Origin: Shewanella corallii
Lineage (GTDB): Bacteria; Pseudomonadota; Gammaproteobacteria; Enterobacterales; Shewanellaceae
Assembly (NCBI RefSeq): GCF_023349125.1
Contig: NZ_JAKIKT010000009.1
Coordinates: 124,001-188,000 of the forward strand
DNA: 64,000 nucleotides
Reading direction: 5' to 3'
Positions 1 to 8,542 of the stretch are shown in pieces (the stretch's first letter is position 1; each line of letters begins with the position of its first letter). The notes beneath the pieces are model-generated. The model saw only the letters and a list, made by a program, of their open reading frames with translations, had not been told where the DNA came from and did no database searches. A program made the position numbers and the translations under genes.

Positions 1-2
1 TT

Positions 3-2036
3 TACTATGCCATGTTCTTGCCCAATAGAGGCCCAAGATGGTCAGGCAATCTAAAGAAGTTCAAAGTTACGGGAAGCGGGGACATCGTTGACAAAAAAGG
101 ACGTATAGCGATAGCCGATGATGGCAACATCAGTCCTAAAGCTTGCTCTTACTGGACTGACGATGCAGTTTGCAGCGCCAACAATGGTGGCGATGGAAAC
201 GACGTCACCATCGGCGGCGCAGTCGAGGTGCTTAAGAAAGCAGAATCACGCAAGTTATATGGCAACCTGGGCGCCAATGGTGAGCTCACTGAGTTAACCC
301 ATATCCAGGCATCTATTCACGCAGGCGGCGAAACCGAACTGGCAACGCATATGAACTCAACCACGGCTGAGTTGGAAGCGTTATTCAAATGGGCGCATGG
401 TAAAGATATTGATGACGAAGATGGGGATAACTCCACATCGGACATTCGCAGTGACGTTCTGGGCGATCCCCTTCACTCTAAACCGCTTGCTATCAACTAT
501 GGAACCCAAGGCAACCCGGACATTCGAATTTTGATGGGGACCAACCATGGCTTTATGCATATGTTCAGAGATACAGGAAATACTGTCTCTGAGTCCTGGG
601 CTTTCATGCCCTATGAGTTACTCCCTAATCTGGCGGAACTGAGGAACAATGAACCTACGGGTGTTCACTCTGTTTATGGTCTCGACTCACCTCCTGTAGG
701 TTATGTAAAGACCAGTAAGACAGGCGTAGAAAGAGCCTGGGTATTCTTTGGCATGCGCCGGGGTGGCAAATCCTATTATGCGCTGGATGTAACCACTCCT
801 GACAATCCCAAGCTAATGTGGACTATCAGTGCTGACAGTCCGGGAATGGAAGAACTTGCGCAAACCTGGGCCGAGCCGGTTGTCACCTATATTCCCGGTT
901 GGCCCAGAGGTAATAAGGATCCTGACCAGGCAAAACCAGTAGTGATAGTAGGTGCTGGTTACTCGCCGGCAACCAAAGACTCAGCCGCCGTAGGGATACC
1001 TGACAGTGAAGGACGGGGAGTCTTTATTTTGGATGCTGAAACTGGTGAGCTGGTTCATCGCTTTACCCCGACAAGCGGCAGTAACACCACTGTAATGTCC
1101 GGAATTACCGACAGTATTCCAAACTCAGTTGCTGTGTTGGACAGTAACAGTGATGGCCTGACGGATCGTATTTACGCCACGGACACTGGAGCAAACGTCT
1201 GGAGGATGGATTTGCCAGGTGCAACCCCAAGTAGTAATGATGCGCCCTGGAGTGCGTTTAAGTTCGCCGCACTTGGGGGGAACGTCCAGATAGCTGACAG
1301 AAGATTTTTCGCTGAGCCGGTTGTCGCTCAGACCATGTTCAGCAATGTCACTGAACATCAGATTGTTTCTGAATCAACTGGTGGTATCACTACCCAATTG
1401 AGTTACCAAAACGTTCCTTACGATGCTGTTGTTATCGGTACGGGGCACAGGCCTCACCCGACGGATAAAACCCGCAAAGACATGTTCTTTACCCTGCAGG
1501 ACAGAAACGTTGTTACCAAGTCCTTTGGCACAGCTAAAAATCCCATCCCAGAGCCATTGGTTTTAGACAACCTTTACCGGGTCAGCGAAGCTCCGCCAAC
1601 AACTGAAGCCGAATTGGTTCGATTCGGAACCAAACGCGGTTGGTACTATTCGTTTGGATCTGAAGGAGAAAAGAACCTGGCCGCAGCATCCATTATATTT
1701 GGCCGAGTCTATTTCACTTCTTATGTCCCCGGGGATACAAGTTCCAGTAATACTTGTCTGGTTGCAGGCCAGGGACGCTTGTATAGTTTCGACCTGCACA
1801 GAGGCACCAGAACATATTCTCAGGAGTATCTGGATGTCGGCGAAAGAGTCCCGGATACACCACAGCTGGTCATTCCCCCATCCGGAGATGGTGATGACTA
1901 CATGTACCTCATTGGCATAGGCAATGCCGGAGCTCAAATGGAAGTACAGGCCCCTGCCAAAGGCTGCGCCGAAGGTGATCATCGTTGCGTTGGTGGTGGT
2001 ATGCGCACCAACCGCATTTACTACTACGCCCAGTAG
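3..2036 (+). CDS. pilY1: PilY1-like type IV pilus tip adhesin, C-terminal part (5' truncated by window)
   Basis: This is the C-terminal portion of a PilY1-family protein, the large surface adhesin and mechanosensor associated with the type IV pilus tip. The reading frame is open from the window edge (Tyr-Tyr-Ala just before the first ATG), so the ATG at 12 is internal and the true start lies upstream. The opening YAMFLPNRGPRWSGNLKKF segment matches the conserved start of the PilY1 beta-propeller domain. A calcium-binding loop DSNSDGLTD, followed by YATDTGANVWRMD, is coded near 1140-1200 and is the family signature needed for pilus extension/retraction control. The coding region ends at a tag and is followed directly by an intrinsic terminator, so no pilE-type gene is cotranscribed downstream. 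The family call is firm; the N-terminal part, usually variable and sometimes VWA-like, cannot be seen. Confidence 0.9.
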   Translation, partial: YYAMFLPNRGPRWSGNLKKFKVTGSGDIVDKKGRIAIADDGNISPKACSYWTDDAVCSANNGGDGNDVTIGGAVEVLKKAESRKLYGNLGANGELTELTHIQASIHAGGETELATHMNSTTAELEALFKWAHGKDIDDEDGDNSTSDIRSDVLGDPLHSKPLAINYGTQGNPDIRILMGTNHGFMHMFRDTGNTVSESWAFMPYELLPNLAELRNNEPTGVHSVYGLDSPPVGYVKTSKTGVERAWVFFGMRRGGKSYYALDVTTPDNPKLMWTISADSPGMEELAQTWAEPVVTYIPGWPRGNKDPDQAKPVVIVGAGYSPATKDSAAVGIPDSEGRGVFILDAETGELVHRFTPTSGSNTTVMSGITDSIPNSVAVLDSNSDGLTDRIYATDTGANVWRMDLPGATPSSNDAPWSAFKFAALGGNVQIADRRFFAEPVVAQTMFSNVTEHQIVSESTGGITTQLSYQNVPYDAVVIGTGHRPHPTDKTRKDMFFTLQDRNVVTKSFGTAKNPIPEPLVLDNLYRVSEAPPTTEAELVRFGTKRGWYYSFGSEGEKNLAAASIIFGRVYFTSYVPGDTSSSNTCLVAGQGRLYSFDLHRGTRTYSQEYLDVGERVPDTPQLVIPPSGDGDDYMYLIGIGNAGAQMEVQAPAKGCAEGDHRCVGGGMRTNRIYYYAQ

Positions 2037-2049
2037 CAAATGGCCTCGA

Positions 2050-2079
2050 AAAAGACAGCGCAAGGCGCTGTCTTTTTTT
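2050..2079 (+). terminator. Intrinsic terminator after pilY1
   Basis: A 9-bp perfect stem (agacagcgc at 2053-2061 pairing with 2065-2073) has a 3-nt loop and is followed by a run of T. It lies 14 nt after the pilY1 stop. Confidence 0.88.
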
Positions 2080-2173
2080 GCCTGTTTCACAATGCTATCG
2101 CCAGTCACTGGACAAGATAACGCCACAGACTCTAATGTATATCCGAGTTTCCATTCCCCTGACAGGAGTCACC

Positions 2174-2644
2174 ATGTTGCCCCGGATGATAAAAGCCCTG
2201 CCCCTCGCAGTATTACTGACAGGCCTGAGTGTTCAGGCTGAACCTTTGAACTTTGGCTCACCAGTGGATGCAACCAAGGTCACCCCAATATCAACACTCA
2301 TGGCCACACCGGATAACTATCTGCAGGCTCCGGTAACCATTGAAGGCACAGTAGTCGCGGTATGCCAAAAGCGTGGCTGCTGGATGAGTATCGCCTCAGA
2401 CAAACGCTTTCAGAACCTCAAAATCAAAGTAAAAGATGGCGATATGGTGTTCCCCATGAGTGCCAAAGGCAGTAAAGCCATCGCCACAGGCATGCTGCAA
2501 AAGCATGAGCTCGACCTGGAGGCCACCCGCAAAATGATGGCCTATCAGGCCAAAGAACAAGGGGAATCCTTTGACCCGGCGACTATCACTGAGGGCATGA
2601 ATTACTATCAGCTGGTGCCTGTGGGAGTCAGTATTCTTGACTAA
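2174..2644 (+). CDS. DUF4920 domain secreted protein
   Basis: A 156-residue protein with an N-terminal signal peptide (hydrophobic stretch ending ...GLSVQAEP) and a DUF4920 domain. The hallmark VVAVCQKRGCWM (CX4C then W) is visible in the middle of the protein, where two cysteines could bind a metal or form a disulfide. The biochemical role of DUF4920 is not established. The start at 2174 is chosen because AGGAG sits 5 nt upstream and a signal peptide follows; the frame is open further upstream but through the pilY1 terminator. An alternative ATG lies at 2186. Its end overlaps the start of the PepSY-type membrane gene by 8 nt, so the two are probably translationally coupled. Confidence 0.8.
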   Translation: MLPRMIKALPLAVLLTGLSVQAEPLNFGSPVDATKVTPISTLMATPDNYLQAPVTIEGTVVAVCQKRGCWMSIASDKRFQNLKIKVKDGDMVFPMSAKGSKAIATGMLQKHELDLEATRKMMAYQAKEQGESFDPATITEGMNYYQLVPVGVSILD

Positions 2645-3203
2645 AGCCAGGGTGAATTGGTTCCGGCTCAACCGCAGTCTGCACCGGGATATTGGCTACT
2701 TTTGCATTGGCATGACGCTAATCTTCGCCATCTCAGGCATTGCGGTAAATCACAATGATGACTGGAACCCTGACTATAGCGTTGAACTGAGTCAGCTGCA
2801 GTTAGCACCGAGAGATTGGCTGGCGCTTAGCGACCGCGAACTAAGTCAGATACTGGTGGAACAGGTGCCTGATGCTGCGGGTGTCAAAGCCACTCACTGG
2901 AGTCACCCCGGCGAGTTTAAGGTGTTTTTGCAGGACGCCAGCAACCTGACACTTGATTTGACGCGTCACAGCCTGGAGGTGGAGAAAATCAGCAAGCGGC
3001 CCCTGCTCAATGAGTTTAATCGCCTTCACCTCAACGAAACACACAAAGCCTGGGTGATTTTTTCCGATCTGTACGCTGGTATGCTTATTTTTCTGGCGAT
3101 AAGCGCCCTGTTTATGGTCAAAGGAAGACATAGCCCCTGGCGCAAACGCGGCCTGCTGGTACTGGCAGGGATTGCTTTGCCCGCTGGGTTTATTCTGTGG
3201 TAA
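2637..3203 (+). CDS. PepSY-associated TM-helix protein
   Basis: A 188-residue membrane protein. The N-terminus (RLNRSLHRDIGYFCIGMTLIF, a motif split here across the first helix) with SGIAVNH matches the PepSY-associated transmembrane family, which includes small relatives of ferric-reductase or uptake-associated membrane proteins. Helices lie at about residues 18-38, 143-160 and 170-188, with a roughly 100-residue extracytoplasmic segment between the first two and an HLNETHKAWVIFSD motif before the second. The start is a TTG overlapping the DUF4920 stop, with GGGAG 9 nt upstream; a GTG at 2652 is the alternative. It is convergent with the bufferin operon, leaving only 25 nt between stops. The exact function is unknown; metal- or redox-related work at the membrane is inference from the family. 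Confidence 0.7.
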   Translation: MTKARVNWFRLNRSLHRDIGYFCIGMTLIFAISGIAVNHNDDWNPDYSVELSQLQLAPRDWLALSDRELSQILVEQVPDAAGVKATHWSHPGEFKVFLQDASNLTLDLTRHSLEVEKISKRPLLNEFNRLHLNETHKAWVIFSDLYAGMLIFLAISALFMVKGRHSPWRKRGLLVLAGIALPAGFILW

Positions 3204-3228
3204 CGCCGCGCTTGCCAACAGGTCTGAC

Positions 3229-4026
3229 TTAATCGGAAACAACAAGGCTTCGAATGAGCCCCATTTCAAACCAGGCCTTCAATGACTCAAATACCTGAGC
3301 AGGAGCCTGCGACTCATCGAAGAAGTCCAGCATAAGCTCACAAAGTCCGGCAAAGTTTTCTCCGGCGATCACAGCTTCCACCAACACCAATTGCCAGGGC
3401 TGCAGAGAAATGAACTCGGTCAATCGTGATCTGCCTCGCCAGATTAACCAGTATCGCCAACCGGAATAATCTGCACCCGGCACTTCCAGCCCCTGTTTCA
3501 GCGCCTGCCAGGTTTCCACAGCATTGCTGGCACAGCGAAACAGTTGCACACTGGGGTGAAAACGCAAACACACTGCAGGCCATTGCTCTGGAGGTAAAGC
3601 GGCCAGGGCTGCAAACTCCTCTCTGTTGGTATCCGCTGCATCGAACGCAGTCAGCAAACGTCGTTCAAATCTCGCAATATCCGCCAATATCGGATATTGG
3701 CTGAAGAACTCATCCTCAGCCAGAAACTCAGGTAATGGTTCGCAAAACCCTCTCAGGGAGCGGTTTTGAGAGGGACTGGCGGCAATAAATTCATCGGCCA
3801 TCCGCTCAAACAGTTCATCTCCCAGGTAAAAACAGAGCTGCTCATGATCTGTTTCTATCACCTCTTTCAACCGAATACGGTAAGCATTGGCATAAATGCC
3901 CATTCGGGTTTCAAGGCTGACATTACCCTGATCAACTACCAGCTCAGCCAGTGACTCTCTGGCCCCTGCGTCCGGCTGCAACAAATACTGCATCACAGTG
4001 TTTTGAGTGTATTTCAGGCCAGGCAC
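3229..4026 (-). CDS. BufC/HvfC-type partner protein (DUF2063)
   Basis: A 265-residue protein of the HvfC/BufC family (DUF2063 N-terminal domain), the partner of MNIO (DUF692) enzymes in bufferin and related RiPP pathways. Visible family traits are an alpha-helical N-terminus with RMGIYANAYRIRLKEVI, then LGDELFERMADEFIAASPS and FLAEDEFFSQYPILADIARFE split over the following region. In characterised systems the partner binds the precursor leader and supports peptide modification by the MNIO enzyme. The start is a GTG that overlaps the upstream bufB end by 13 nt, a typical coupled arrangement. It is the last gene of the bufA-bufB-bufC operon. Family assignment is solid; the direct role in modifying this particular precursor is inferred from context. 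Confidence 0.85.
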   Translation of the reverse strand: MPGLKYTQNTVMQYLLQPDAGARESLAELVVDQGNVSLETRMGIYANAYRIRLKEVIETDHEQLCFYLGDELFERMADEFIAASPSQNRSLRGFCEPLPEFLAEDEFFSQYPILADIARFERRLLTAFDAADTNREEFAALAALPPEQWPAVCLRFHPSVQLFRCASNAVETWQALKQGLEVPGADYSGWRYWLIWRGRSRLTEFISLQPWQLVLVEAVIAGENFAGLCELMLDFFDESQAPAQVFESLKAWFEMGLIRSLVVSD

Positions 4027-4907
4027 GATTTGACACCTCTATTTCTTGCCAAGTCAGCAATGCTCAGCTGATTTGGCGACAACACCTGAGTCGCAATATC
4101 TCTGGCGATCCCAAGTTCAGCCTCCAACACCGGAAATTCCGGAATATTGGCGTCTCTTTCAATCATGGTGCTGACGGCACCAAAACGCACGAGAGCCTGA
4201 CGATATAAGTCCCAGACACTGTCCGGCACATCATGGTCATGGGTATCTATCACATAGTCACCATAGTCTGAGTGTCCGGCCAGGTGGAACTGTTGCACCC
4301 GTGCAGGATCAATGCGATTGAGGTAATCCATGGGTTCAAAACCATGGTTACGAGCACTCACATAAACATTGTTGATATCCAGCAAAATAAGGCTGTCCGA
4401 GGCCTTGGCTACTTCGCTGACAAAGGTCCACTCATCCATCTCGCTGTCTTGATAGGAAAGGTAGCTGGAGACGTTCTCCATCAATATCTGTCTGCCCAGG
4501 AAATCCTGCACCCGGGAGATGCGCTCAGCAACATGGCGGACTGTTTCCATGGTATAAGGCAGTGGCAGTAGATCATGGCTGTTGATGCCGTGAATACCAG
4601 TCCAACAGATATGGTCGGAAATCCACTTGGGCTCGACATCATTGGCCAGGGTTTTCAGCGCCCTCAGGTAGTCCATATCCAGAGGGTCGGCACTGCCAAT
4701 TGAGAGTGACACCCCATGCATTACCAGTGGATACTGTTCACTGATGGCCTGCAGGTAATATCTTGGCTTACCTCCGGCGACCATATAATTTTCGCTGAGG
4801 ATTTCAAACCAATCGATATCGGGCTGATGTTGCAAAATATACTCAAAGTGTTTGGTTCTCAGCCCAAGGCCGAATCCCAGAAACTCACGTTCAATCTTAT
4901 CTGTCAC
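4014..4907 (-). CDS. MNIO-family multinuclear iron oxidase (DUF692), bufferin maturase BufB
   Basis: A 297-residue DUF692/MNIO enzyme. Such enzymes carry two or three irons in a TIM-barrel fold and oxidise cysteines of a ribosomal precursor, giving thiooxazole in bufferins or oxazolone/thioamide in methanobactin. Visible landmarks, in order, are GFGLGLR, WFEILSENYM, MHGVSLSIGS, SDHICW, MENVSSY, LLDINNVYVSARNHG, HLAGHSDYG with DTHDHDV, and IERDANIP. The His, Asn, Asp and Glu residues in these motifs are the usual iron ligands, so the enzyme looks active. It is transcribed after the tandem bufferin precursor, separated by a 66-nt gap containing a hairpin, and overlaps the bufC start. The substrate is presumably the two-domain precursor upstream. 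Confidence 0.92.
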   Translation of the reverse strand: MTDKIEREFLGFGLGLRTKHFEYILQHQPDIDWFEILSENYMVAGGKPRYYLQAISEQYPLVMHGVSLSIGSADPLDMDYLRALKTLANDVEPKWISDHICWTGIHGINSHDLLPLPYTMETVRHVAERISRVQDFLGRQILMENVSSYLSYQDSEMDEWTFVSEVAKASDSLILLDINNVYVSARNHGFEPMDYLNRIDPARVQQFHLAGHSDYGDYVIDTHDHDVPDSVWDLYRQALVRFGAVSTMIERDANIPEFPVLEAELGIARDIATQVLSPNQLSIADLARNRGVKSCLA

Positions 4908-4929
4908 GAGTCACCCCAGTACCGATAGC

Positions 4930-4954
4930 AAGGCTGACAAACCACGTCAGCCTT
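4930..4954 (-). promoter_or_regulatory. Intercistronic hairpin between bufA and bufB
   Basis: A 9-bp perfect stem (4930-4938 with 4946-4954) and 7-nt loop lie between the precursor and maturase genes. There is no T-run in the minus direction, so it looks like an mRNA-stabilising or attenuating hairpin that could keep precursor mRNA in excess over the enzyme genes. That role is inference. Confidence 0.6.
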
Positions 4955-4973
4955 ATACAGTTACAACAAGTAA

Positions 4974-5435
4974 TCAGGCGCCGACTTTGCCGCCGATATC
5001 CGCACAGGACTTAGCAGGGGCTGCCACAAAACCGGTACCTTTACAGGTAGCGTGGCCGGCACAGGCATTTTCCGCCGTTTTACAGTCGTTGTGGCCCTTA
5101 CACACGTTTACACCATAGCAATGCACCAGCTCAGACTGTGCAATCTGTCCAACCCAGTCATCTTTAACTTCACCGCCAACATCTGCGCAGCTCTTGGACG
5201 GCATCGCCACAAAGCCACTGCCTTTGCAGCTGCCGTGGCCACCACAGGCATTAGTGGCTGTTTTACAGTCGTTATGACCTTTACAGACATTCACACCGTA
5301 ACAGTGAACCAAATCGGTTTTACCGGCTACAGCGGGCGCCGCAGAAGAGGATTCTGCAGTTGAGTTACACCCGGCCAGACCAGCCATAGCAACCGCCATT
5401 GCGGCACCCGAGAGTAGGGTTTGAGTCTTTTTCAT
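4974..5435 (-). CDS. Tandem-domain lipoprotein bufferin precursor (BufA2-like)
   Basis: A 153-residue precursor with an N-terminal signal peptide and a lipobox L20-A21-G22-C23, predicting lipidation at Cys23. Two near-identical bufferin domains follow at about residues 42-89 and 103-150. Each has six cysteines in the pattern HCYGVNVCKGHNDCKTA, NAC, SC or TC, KG.GFV, KSCAD.GG (C45/51/57/64/70/83 and C106/112/118/125/131/144). The short Lys/His-rich CKGHNDCK motif is typical of BufA2-type copper-binding RiPPs modified by MNIO enzymes. A single domain of about 80-100 residues in total is, as far as I recall, usual, so the duplication and lipid anchor are atypical. The start has GGAA 8 nt upstream. 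Copper sequestration in the periplasm is the family role; it is not proven here. Confidence 0.85.
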   Translation of the reverse strand: MKKTQTLLSGAAMAVAMAGLAGCNSTAESSSAAPAVAGKTDLVHCYGVNVCKGHNDCKTATNACGGHGSCKGSGFVAMPSKSCADVGGEVKDDWVGQIAQSELVHCYGVNVCKGHNDCKTAENACAGHATCKGTGFVAAPAKSCADIGGKVGA

Positions 5436-5816
5436 TTTGCTTTTCCTGTTTAAAGTGAAAATCAGGCTCTCCCGACAAAGGCTGAGATTCGGTCTTCACC
5501 AAGTCGCTCCCTTTGAAAACAAAGCCTGCCTGAGCAGACCGCTGACAGCCGGGCATGATTTCAGGCAAAAGCACAAAAATTAAACCCACACCGGTTATAA
5601 CAACATAATTCACTCCTGAGAAAACGCCCACTTGATGCATAAAGATGCCCGCCACACCAACTGGCTACAGCACACATCCTTGACTGAATAGCAATCAGCT
5701 TGATGGTGATAATAAATACAGCCGGAATTTACCAATTTTTTAGAATCATTCACTTATGTTATTGGATGGCCGGACGTCAGAATATTTATCCAGCTATTGG
5801 CTACCACAGAACCGAA
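5436..5816 (-). other. Leader/promoter region of the bufABC operon
   Basis: This stretch of about 380 nt lies between the codBA terminator and the bufferin start, so the bufABC promoter must be in it or within codA. I see no convincing sigma-70 pair and no clear GTAACC/CGAA-type ECF element. An open frame at 5365-5655 runs through it, starting at a GTG, with one hydrophobic stretch; it overlaps bufA out of frame and I do not consider it a gene. Confidence 0.4.
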
Positions 5817-5856
5817 AACAAAAAAGCCCCGCATTCCAATGGAGTGCAGGGCTTTA
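5817..5856 (-). terminator. Intrinsic terminator of codBA
   Basis: Read on the minus strand, an imperfect GC-rich stem (aaagccc...gggcttt with an inner gca/tcc-gga/tgc helix) is followed by TTTTTTGTTTT. It lies 24 nt beyond the codA stop. Confidence 0.85.
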
Positions 5857-5879
5857 CTGTTTATGAATCAGCTGACCGA

Positions 5880-7157
5880 TTAGCGCTTGAAAGTCACTGT
5901 CTCAGTGGCGTCCAGGTGCAGCTGAGTAGTCGCAGGCTGAGTCTGTGCAATCACCTTACCGTTACGTACAGAGTAACGCACCGGAACCTGACGGCGCAAA
6001 GCGTCGAAGTCGTTCTCGGCAGGCAGAATCAACAGGTTGGCTGCCTTGCCCTCTTCAATGCCGTAAGTGTCCTGCAGGTGCAGGGTGCGGGCAGATTTGG
6101 TGCTGATGAGATCCAGTGACTGGTTCAGCTGGTCATAACCCATGATCTGACACACATGCAGACCCATATGCAGTACCTGCAGCATGTTGGCGGTGCCCAG
6201 TGGATACCAGGGATCGAACACATCGTCGTGACCGAAACAGACATTGATGTTGGATGCCAGCATCTCTTTCACACGGGTTACGCCACGACGCTTTGGATAG
6301 TCATCGAAGCGGCCCTGCAGGTGAATGTTCACCAGAGGGTTGGCCACAAAGTTGATGCCTGACATGCGCAGCAAACGGAACAAACGCGAGGCGTAAGCGC
6401 CATTGTAGGAGTGCATTGCCGTGGTGTGGCTGGCTGTCACCTTCTCGCCCATGTTGTACTTGTGCGCCAGCGCAGCCACAGTCTCAACAAAGCGGGATTG
6501 CTCATCATCAATCTCATCACAGTGAACGTCGATAAGACGGTCATACTTGCGCGCCAGCTCGAATACATAGTGCAAAGACTCCACACCGTATTCACGGGTG
6601 AACTCAAAGTGCGGAATAGCGCCAATCACATCGGCGCCCAGCTTAACGGCTTCTTCCAGCAGCTCTTTGCCGTTGGGATAAGAGAGAATGCCTTCCTGCG
6701 GGAAAGCCACAATCTGCAGATCAACCCACTGCTTCATCTCTTCTTTCACTTCCAGCATGGCTTTCAGTGCAATCAGAGTCGGGTCAGACACATCCACATG
6801 GGTACGCACATGCTGCACACCGTTGGCGATTTGCCATTTCAGCGTCTGCTTGGCACGGGCCTTCACATCCTCAATGGACAGCATCGCCTTACGCTCAGCC
6901 CAGCGCTCGATACCTTCGAACAGAGTGCCCGAGATGTTCCAGCTTGGCTCACCGGCAGTTTGAGTGGTATCCAAATGGATATGCGGCTCGCAGAAAGGTG
7001 GCAGCGCCATACCGCCTTCACCATCCAGCACAGGCGCTGTGGTATCCAGTTTGGCATCATTGTCGGCAATAGCGGCAATCTTGCCATCTTTCACCAGAAT
7101 TTGTTTGCTGCCTTCCTGGCCGCGGATAACCACATTTTTAATCAGCAAATCAGACAT
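5880..7157 (-). CDS. codA: Cytosine deaminase
   Basis: A 425-residue amidohydrolase matching CodA of E. coli in length and sequence. It deaminates cytosine to uracil and ammonia in the cytoplasm for pyrimidine salvage and nitrogen supply. Metal ligands are visible as H59 and H61 (PHIHLD), H212 in VHCDEIDDEQ with catalytic E215, H244 in ASHTTAMHS, and D311 in FGHDDVFDPW. It is second in a two-gene operon, 30 nt after codB, and ends at a strong terminator. I see no truncation or substitution in the active site. Confidence 0.95.
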   Translation of the reverse strand: MSDLLIKNVVIRGQEGSKQILVKDGKIAAIADNDAKLDTTAPVLDGEGGMALPPFCEPHIHLDTTQTAGEPSWNISGTLFEGIERWAERKAMLSIEDVKARAKQTLKWQIANGVQHVRTHVDVSDPTLIALKAMLEVKEEMKQWVDLQIVAFPQEGILSYPNGKELLEEAVKLGADVIGAIPHFEFTREYGVESLHYVFELARKYDRLIDVHCDEIDDEQSRFVETVAALAHKYNMGEKVTASHTTAMHSYNGAYASRLFRLLRMSGINFVANPLVNIHLQGRFDDYPKRRGVTRVKEMLASNINVCFGHDDVFDPWYPLGTANMLQVLHMGLHVCQIMGYDQLNQSLDLISTKSARTLHLQDTYGIEEGKAANLLILPAENDFDALRRQVPVRYSVRNGKVIAQTQPATTQLHLDATETVTFKR

Positions 7158-7187
7158 CTATTACTCTCTATTCAAACCGTGGGTCTA

Positions 7188-8426
7188 TCAAACCGCTTGC
7201 GCAGGTTTCGCCAGACGCGCTTGCAACGCATCCAGAATCAGGTAGCTCAGTGCACCGCCAATCACAGCATTCAAAGGCACAATACCCGGCAGGAAATGAC
7301 CCGCTGCAATACCGATAGCCACACCGGCAATCGCTGCCCAGTTAACAGTAGCAAACTCGGCATTGGCAAAGTCTTTATAACGCTCACGGTGCCTTAAGAA
7401 ATCGGCGATGATGATACCACCGATGGGTGGAATAGCTGCCGACAGGAAGGTCAGCCAGCCAACAAAATTGTTATACAGCCACAGGGCACACAGGGTACCG
7501 ATAATACCGTTGGCGACGGCCAGGTGCTTGCTGCTCCAGCCGGTGATATTGGCAAAGCCCAGGCCTGAGGCATACAGGGCGTTGTCATTGGTGGTCCAGA
7601 TATTCAGACCCAGCACGATAATGGCCGGAATAAGCAGGCCCTGCATCATCATCACTTCGGAGATATCTGACTGACCAGTGGCCGCACTGCCGGCAGCACC
7701 GAAGATAAACATCAAGCTGTTGCCGATAAAGAAGGCCACCATGGTCACAATAACGGCCGCTTTCGGACTGCGACCAAAGCGTACAAAGTCTGCCGTCAGG
7801 GTACCGGCGGAAATAAAGGAGCCTACCACCAGCGCCAGTGCCACAGAGAAGTCCAGCGGCTCTTTCGGGGTGATGGCCTGTAGACCTTCAATACCGCCCA
7901 CGCTGTCTACTGCTTCCAGCACAGAGTAACCACCCAGCAGGGCGATGGCTGGCACCGCAATGGCAGAGAGGATCATCAGGGCTTTAATACCGAAGTAGAC
8001 AGTCGCTGTCATGGCCAGACCGGCAACAGCAATCAGAATTGTGGTGTCGATACCTGTGGCTTTTTGTACTGGCAGGGCAAACATGGCCACGCCAACACCG
8101 AACCACCCCACTTGGGTACCACCGAGAATTAAAGAAGGAAGCCAGGAGCCTTTGAGGCCAAAAGAGTAACGAGCGAGGAGATGAGTAGAAAGGCCAGAAG
8201 AGGCGCCGATGTAACCGAGGAAAGAAGTGTAGATGCCAAGAAGCAGGTTACCAATGAGAACAGCAAGGAAGAAATCATTAAACGGGAGCCCCGTTCCCAA
8301 TGTTCCCCCGGTCCACATACTTGCCGAGAAAAAGGTTAACCCCAACATCACCATCGTCAGGGACAGCACTCCTTTGCGCGCAGCACTGGGAACCGGCCCC
8401 AGGCTGTAGTTGTTATCAGCCGCCAT
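7188..8426 (-). CDS. codB: Cytosine permease
   Basis: A 412-residue NCS1-family transporter with about twelve hydrophobic segments. The N-terminus (YSLGPVPSAARKGVLS) and the GLSTHLLARYSFGLKGSWLP region match CodB. It imports cytosine by cation symport for CodA, encoded 30 nt downstream. A promoter with a Crp-like site lies just upstream. The substrate could in principle be a related nucleobase, but linkage to codA makes cytosine very likely. Confidence 0.94.
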   Translation of the reverse strand: MAADNNYSLGPVPSAARKGVLSLTMVMLGLTFFSASMWTGGTLGTGLPFNDFFLAVLIGNLLLGIYTSFLGYIGASSGLSTHLLARYSFGLKGSWLPSLILGGTQVGWFGVGVAMFALPVQKATGIDTTILIAVAGLAMTATVYFGIKALMILSAIAVPAIALLGGYSVLEAVDSVGGIEGLQAITPKEPLDFSVALALVVGSFISAGTLTADFVRFGRSPKAAVIVTMVAFFIGNSLMFIFGAAGSAATGQSDISEVMMMQGLLIPAIIVLGLNIWTTNDNALYASGLGFANITGWSSKHLAVANGIIGTLCALWLYNNFVGWLTFLSAAIPPIGGIIIADFLRHRERYKDFANAEFATVNWAAIAGVAIGIAAGHFLPGIVPLNAVIGGALSYLILDALQARLAKPAQAV

Positions 8427-8491
8427 AGTACACCTTTTTAAATTTTAGAATTGTGTGTGCTTGTCACCGTCACCCGGGCAAACGGTGCGGG

Positions 8492-8519
8492 ATTCTAAGG
8501 AGATCTCCAGCCGAGTCAA
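8492..8519 (-). promoter_or_regulatory. Sigma-70 promoter of codBA
   Basis: On the minus strand, TTGACT and TAGAAT are separated by 16 nt. The -10 element lies about 65 nt upstream of the codB start. Both hexamers are one mismatch from consensus. Confidence 0.65.
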
Positions 8520-8542
8520 TGTGAATAGAAGTTAATTTAACT

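Noticed and set aside
5365..5655. GTG-initiated 96-codon frame before and into bufA
   Set aside because: Only one hydrophobic stretch is present, it overlaps bufA out of frame and there is no ribosome binding site.
6411..7397. 328-codon frame antisense to codA and codB
   Set aside because: It overlaps two certain genes and shows no coding features of its own.
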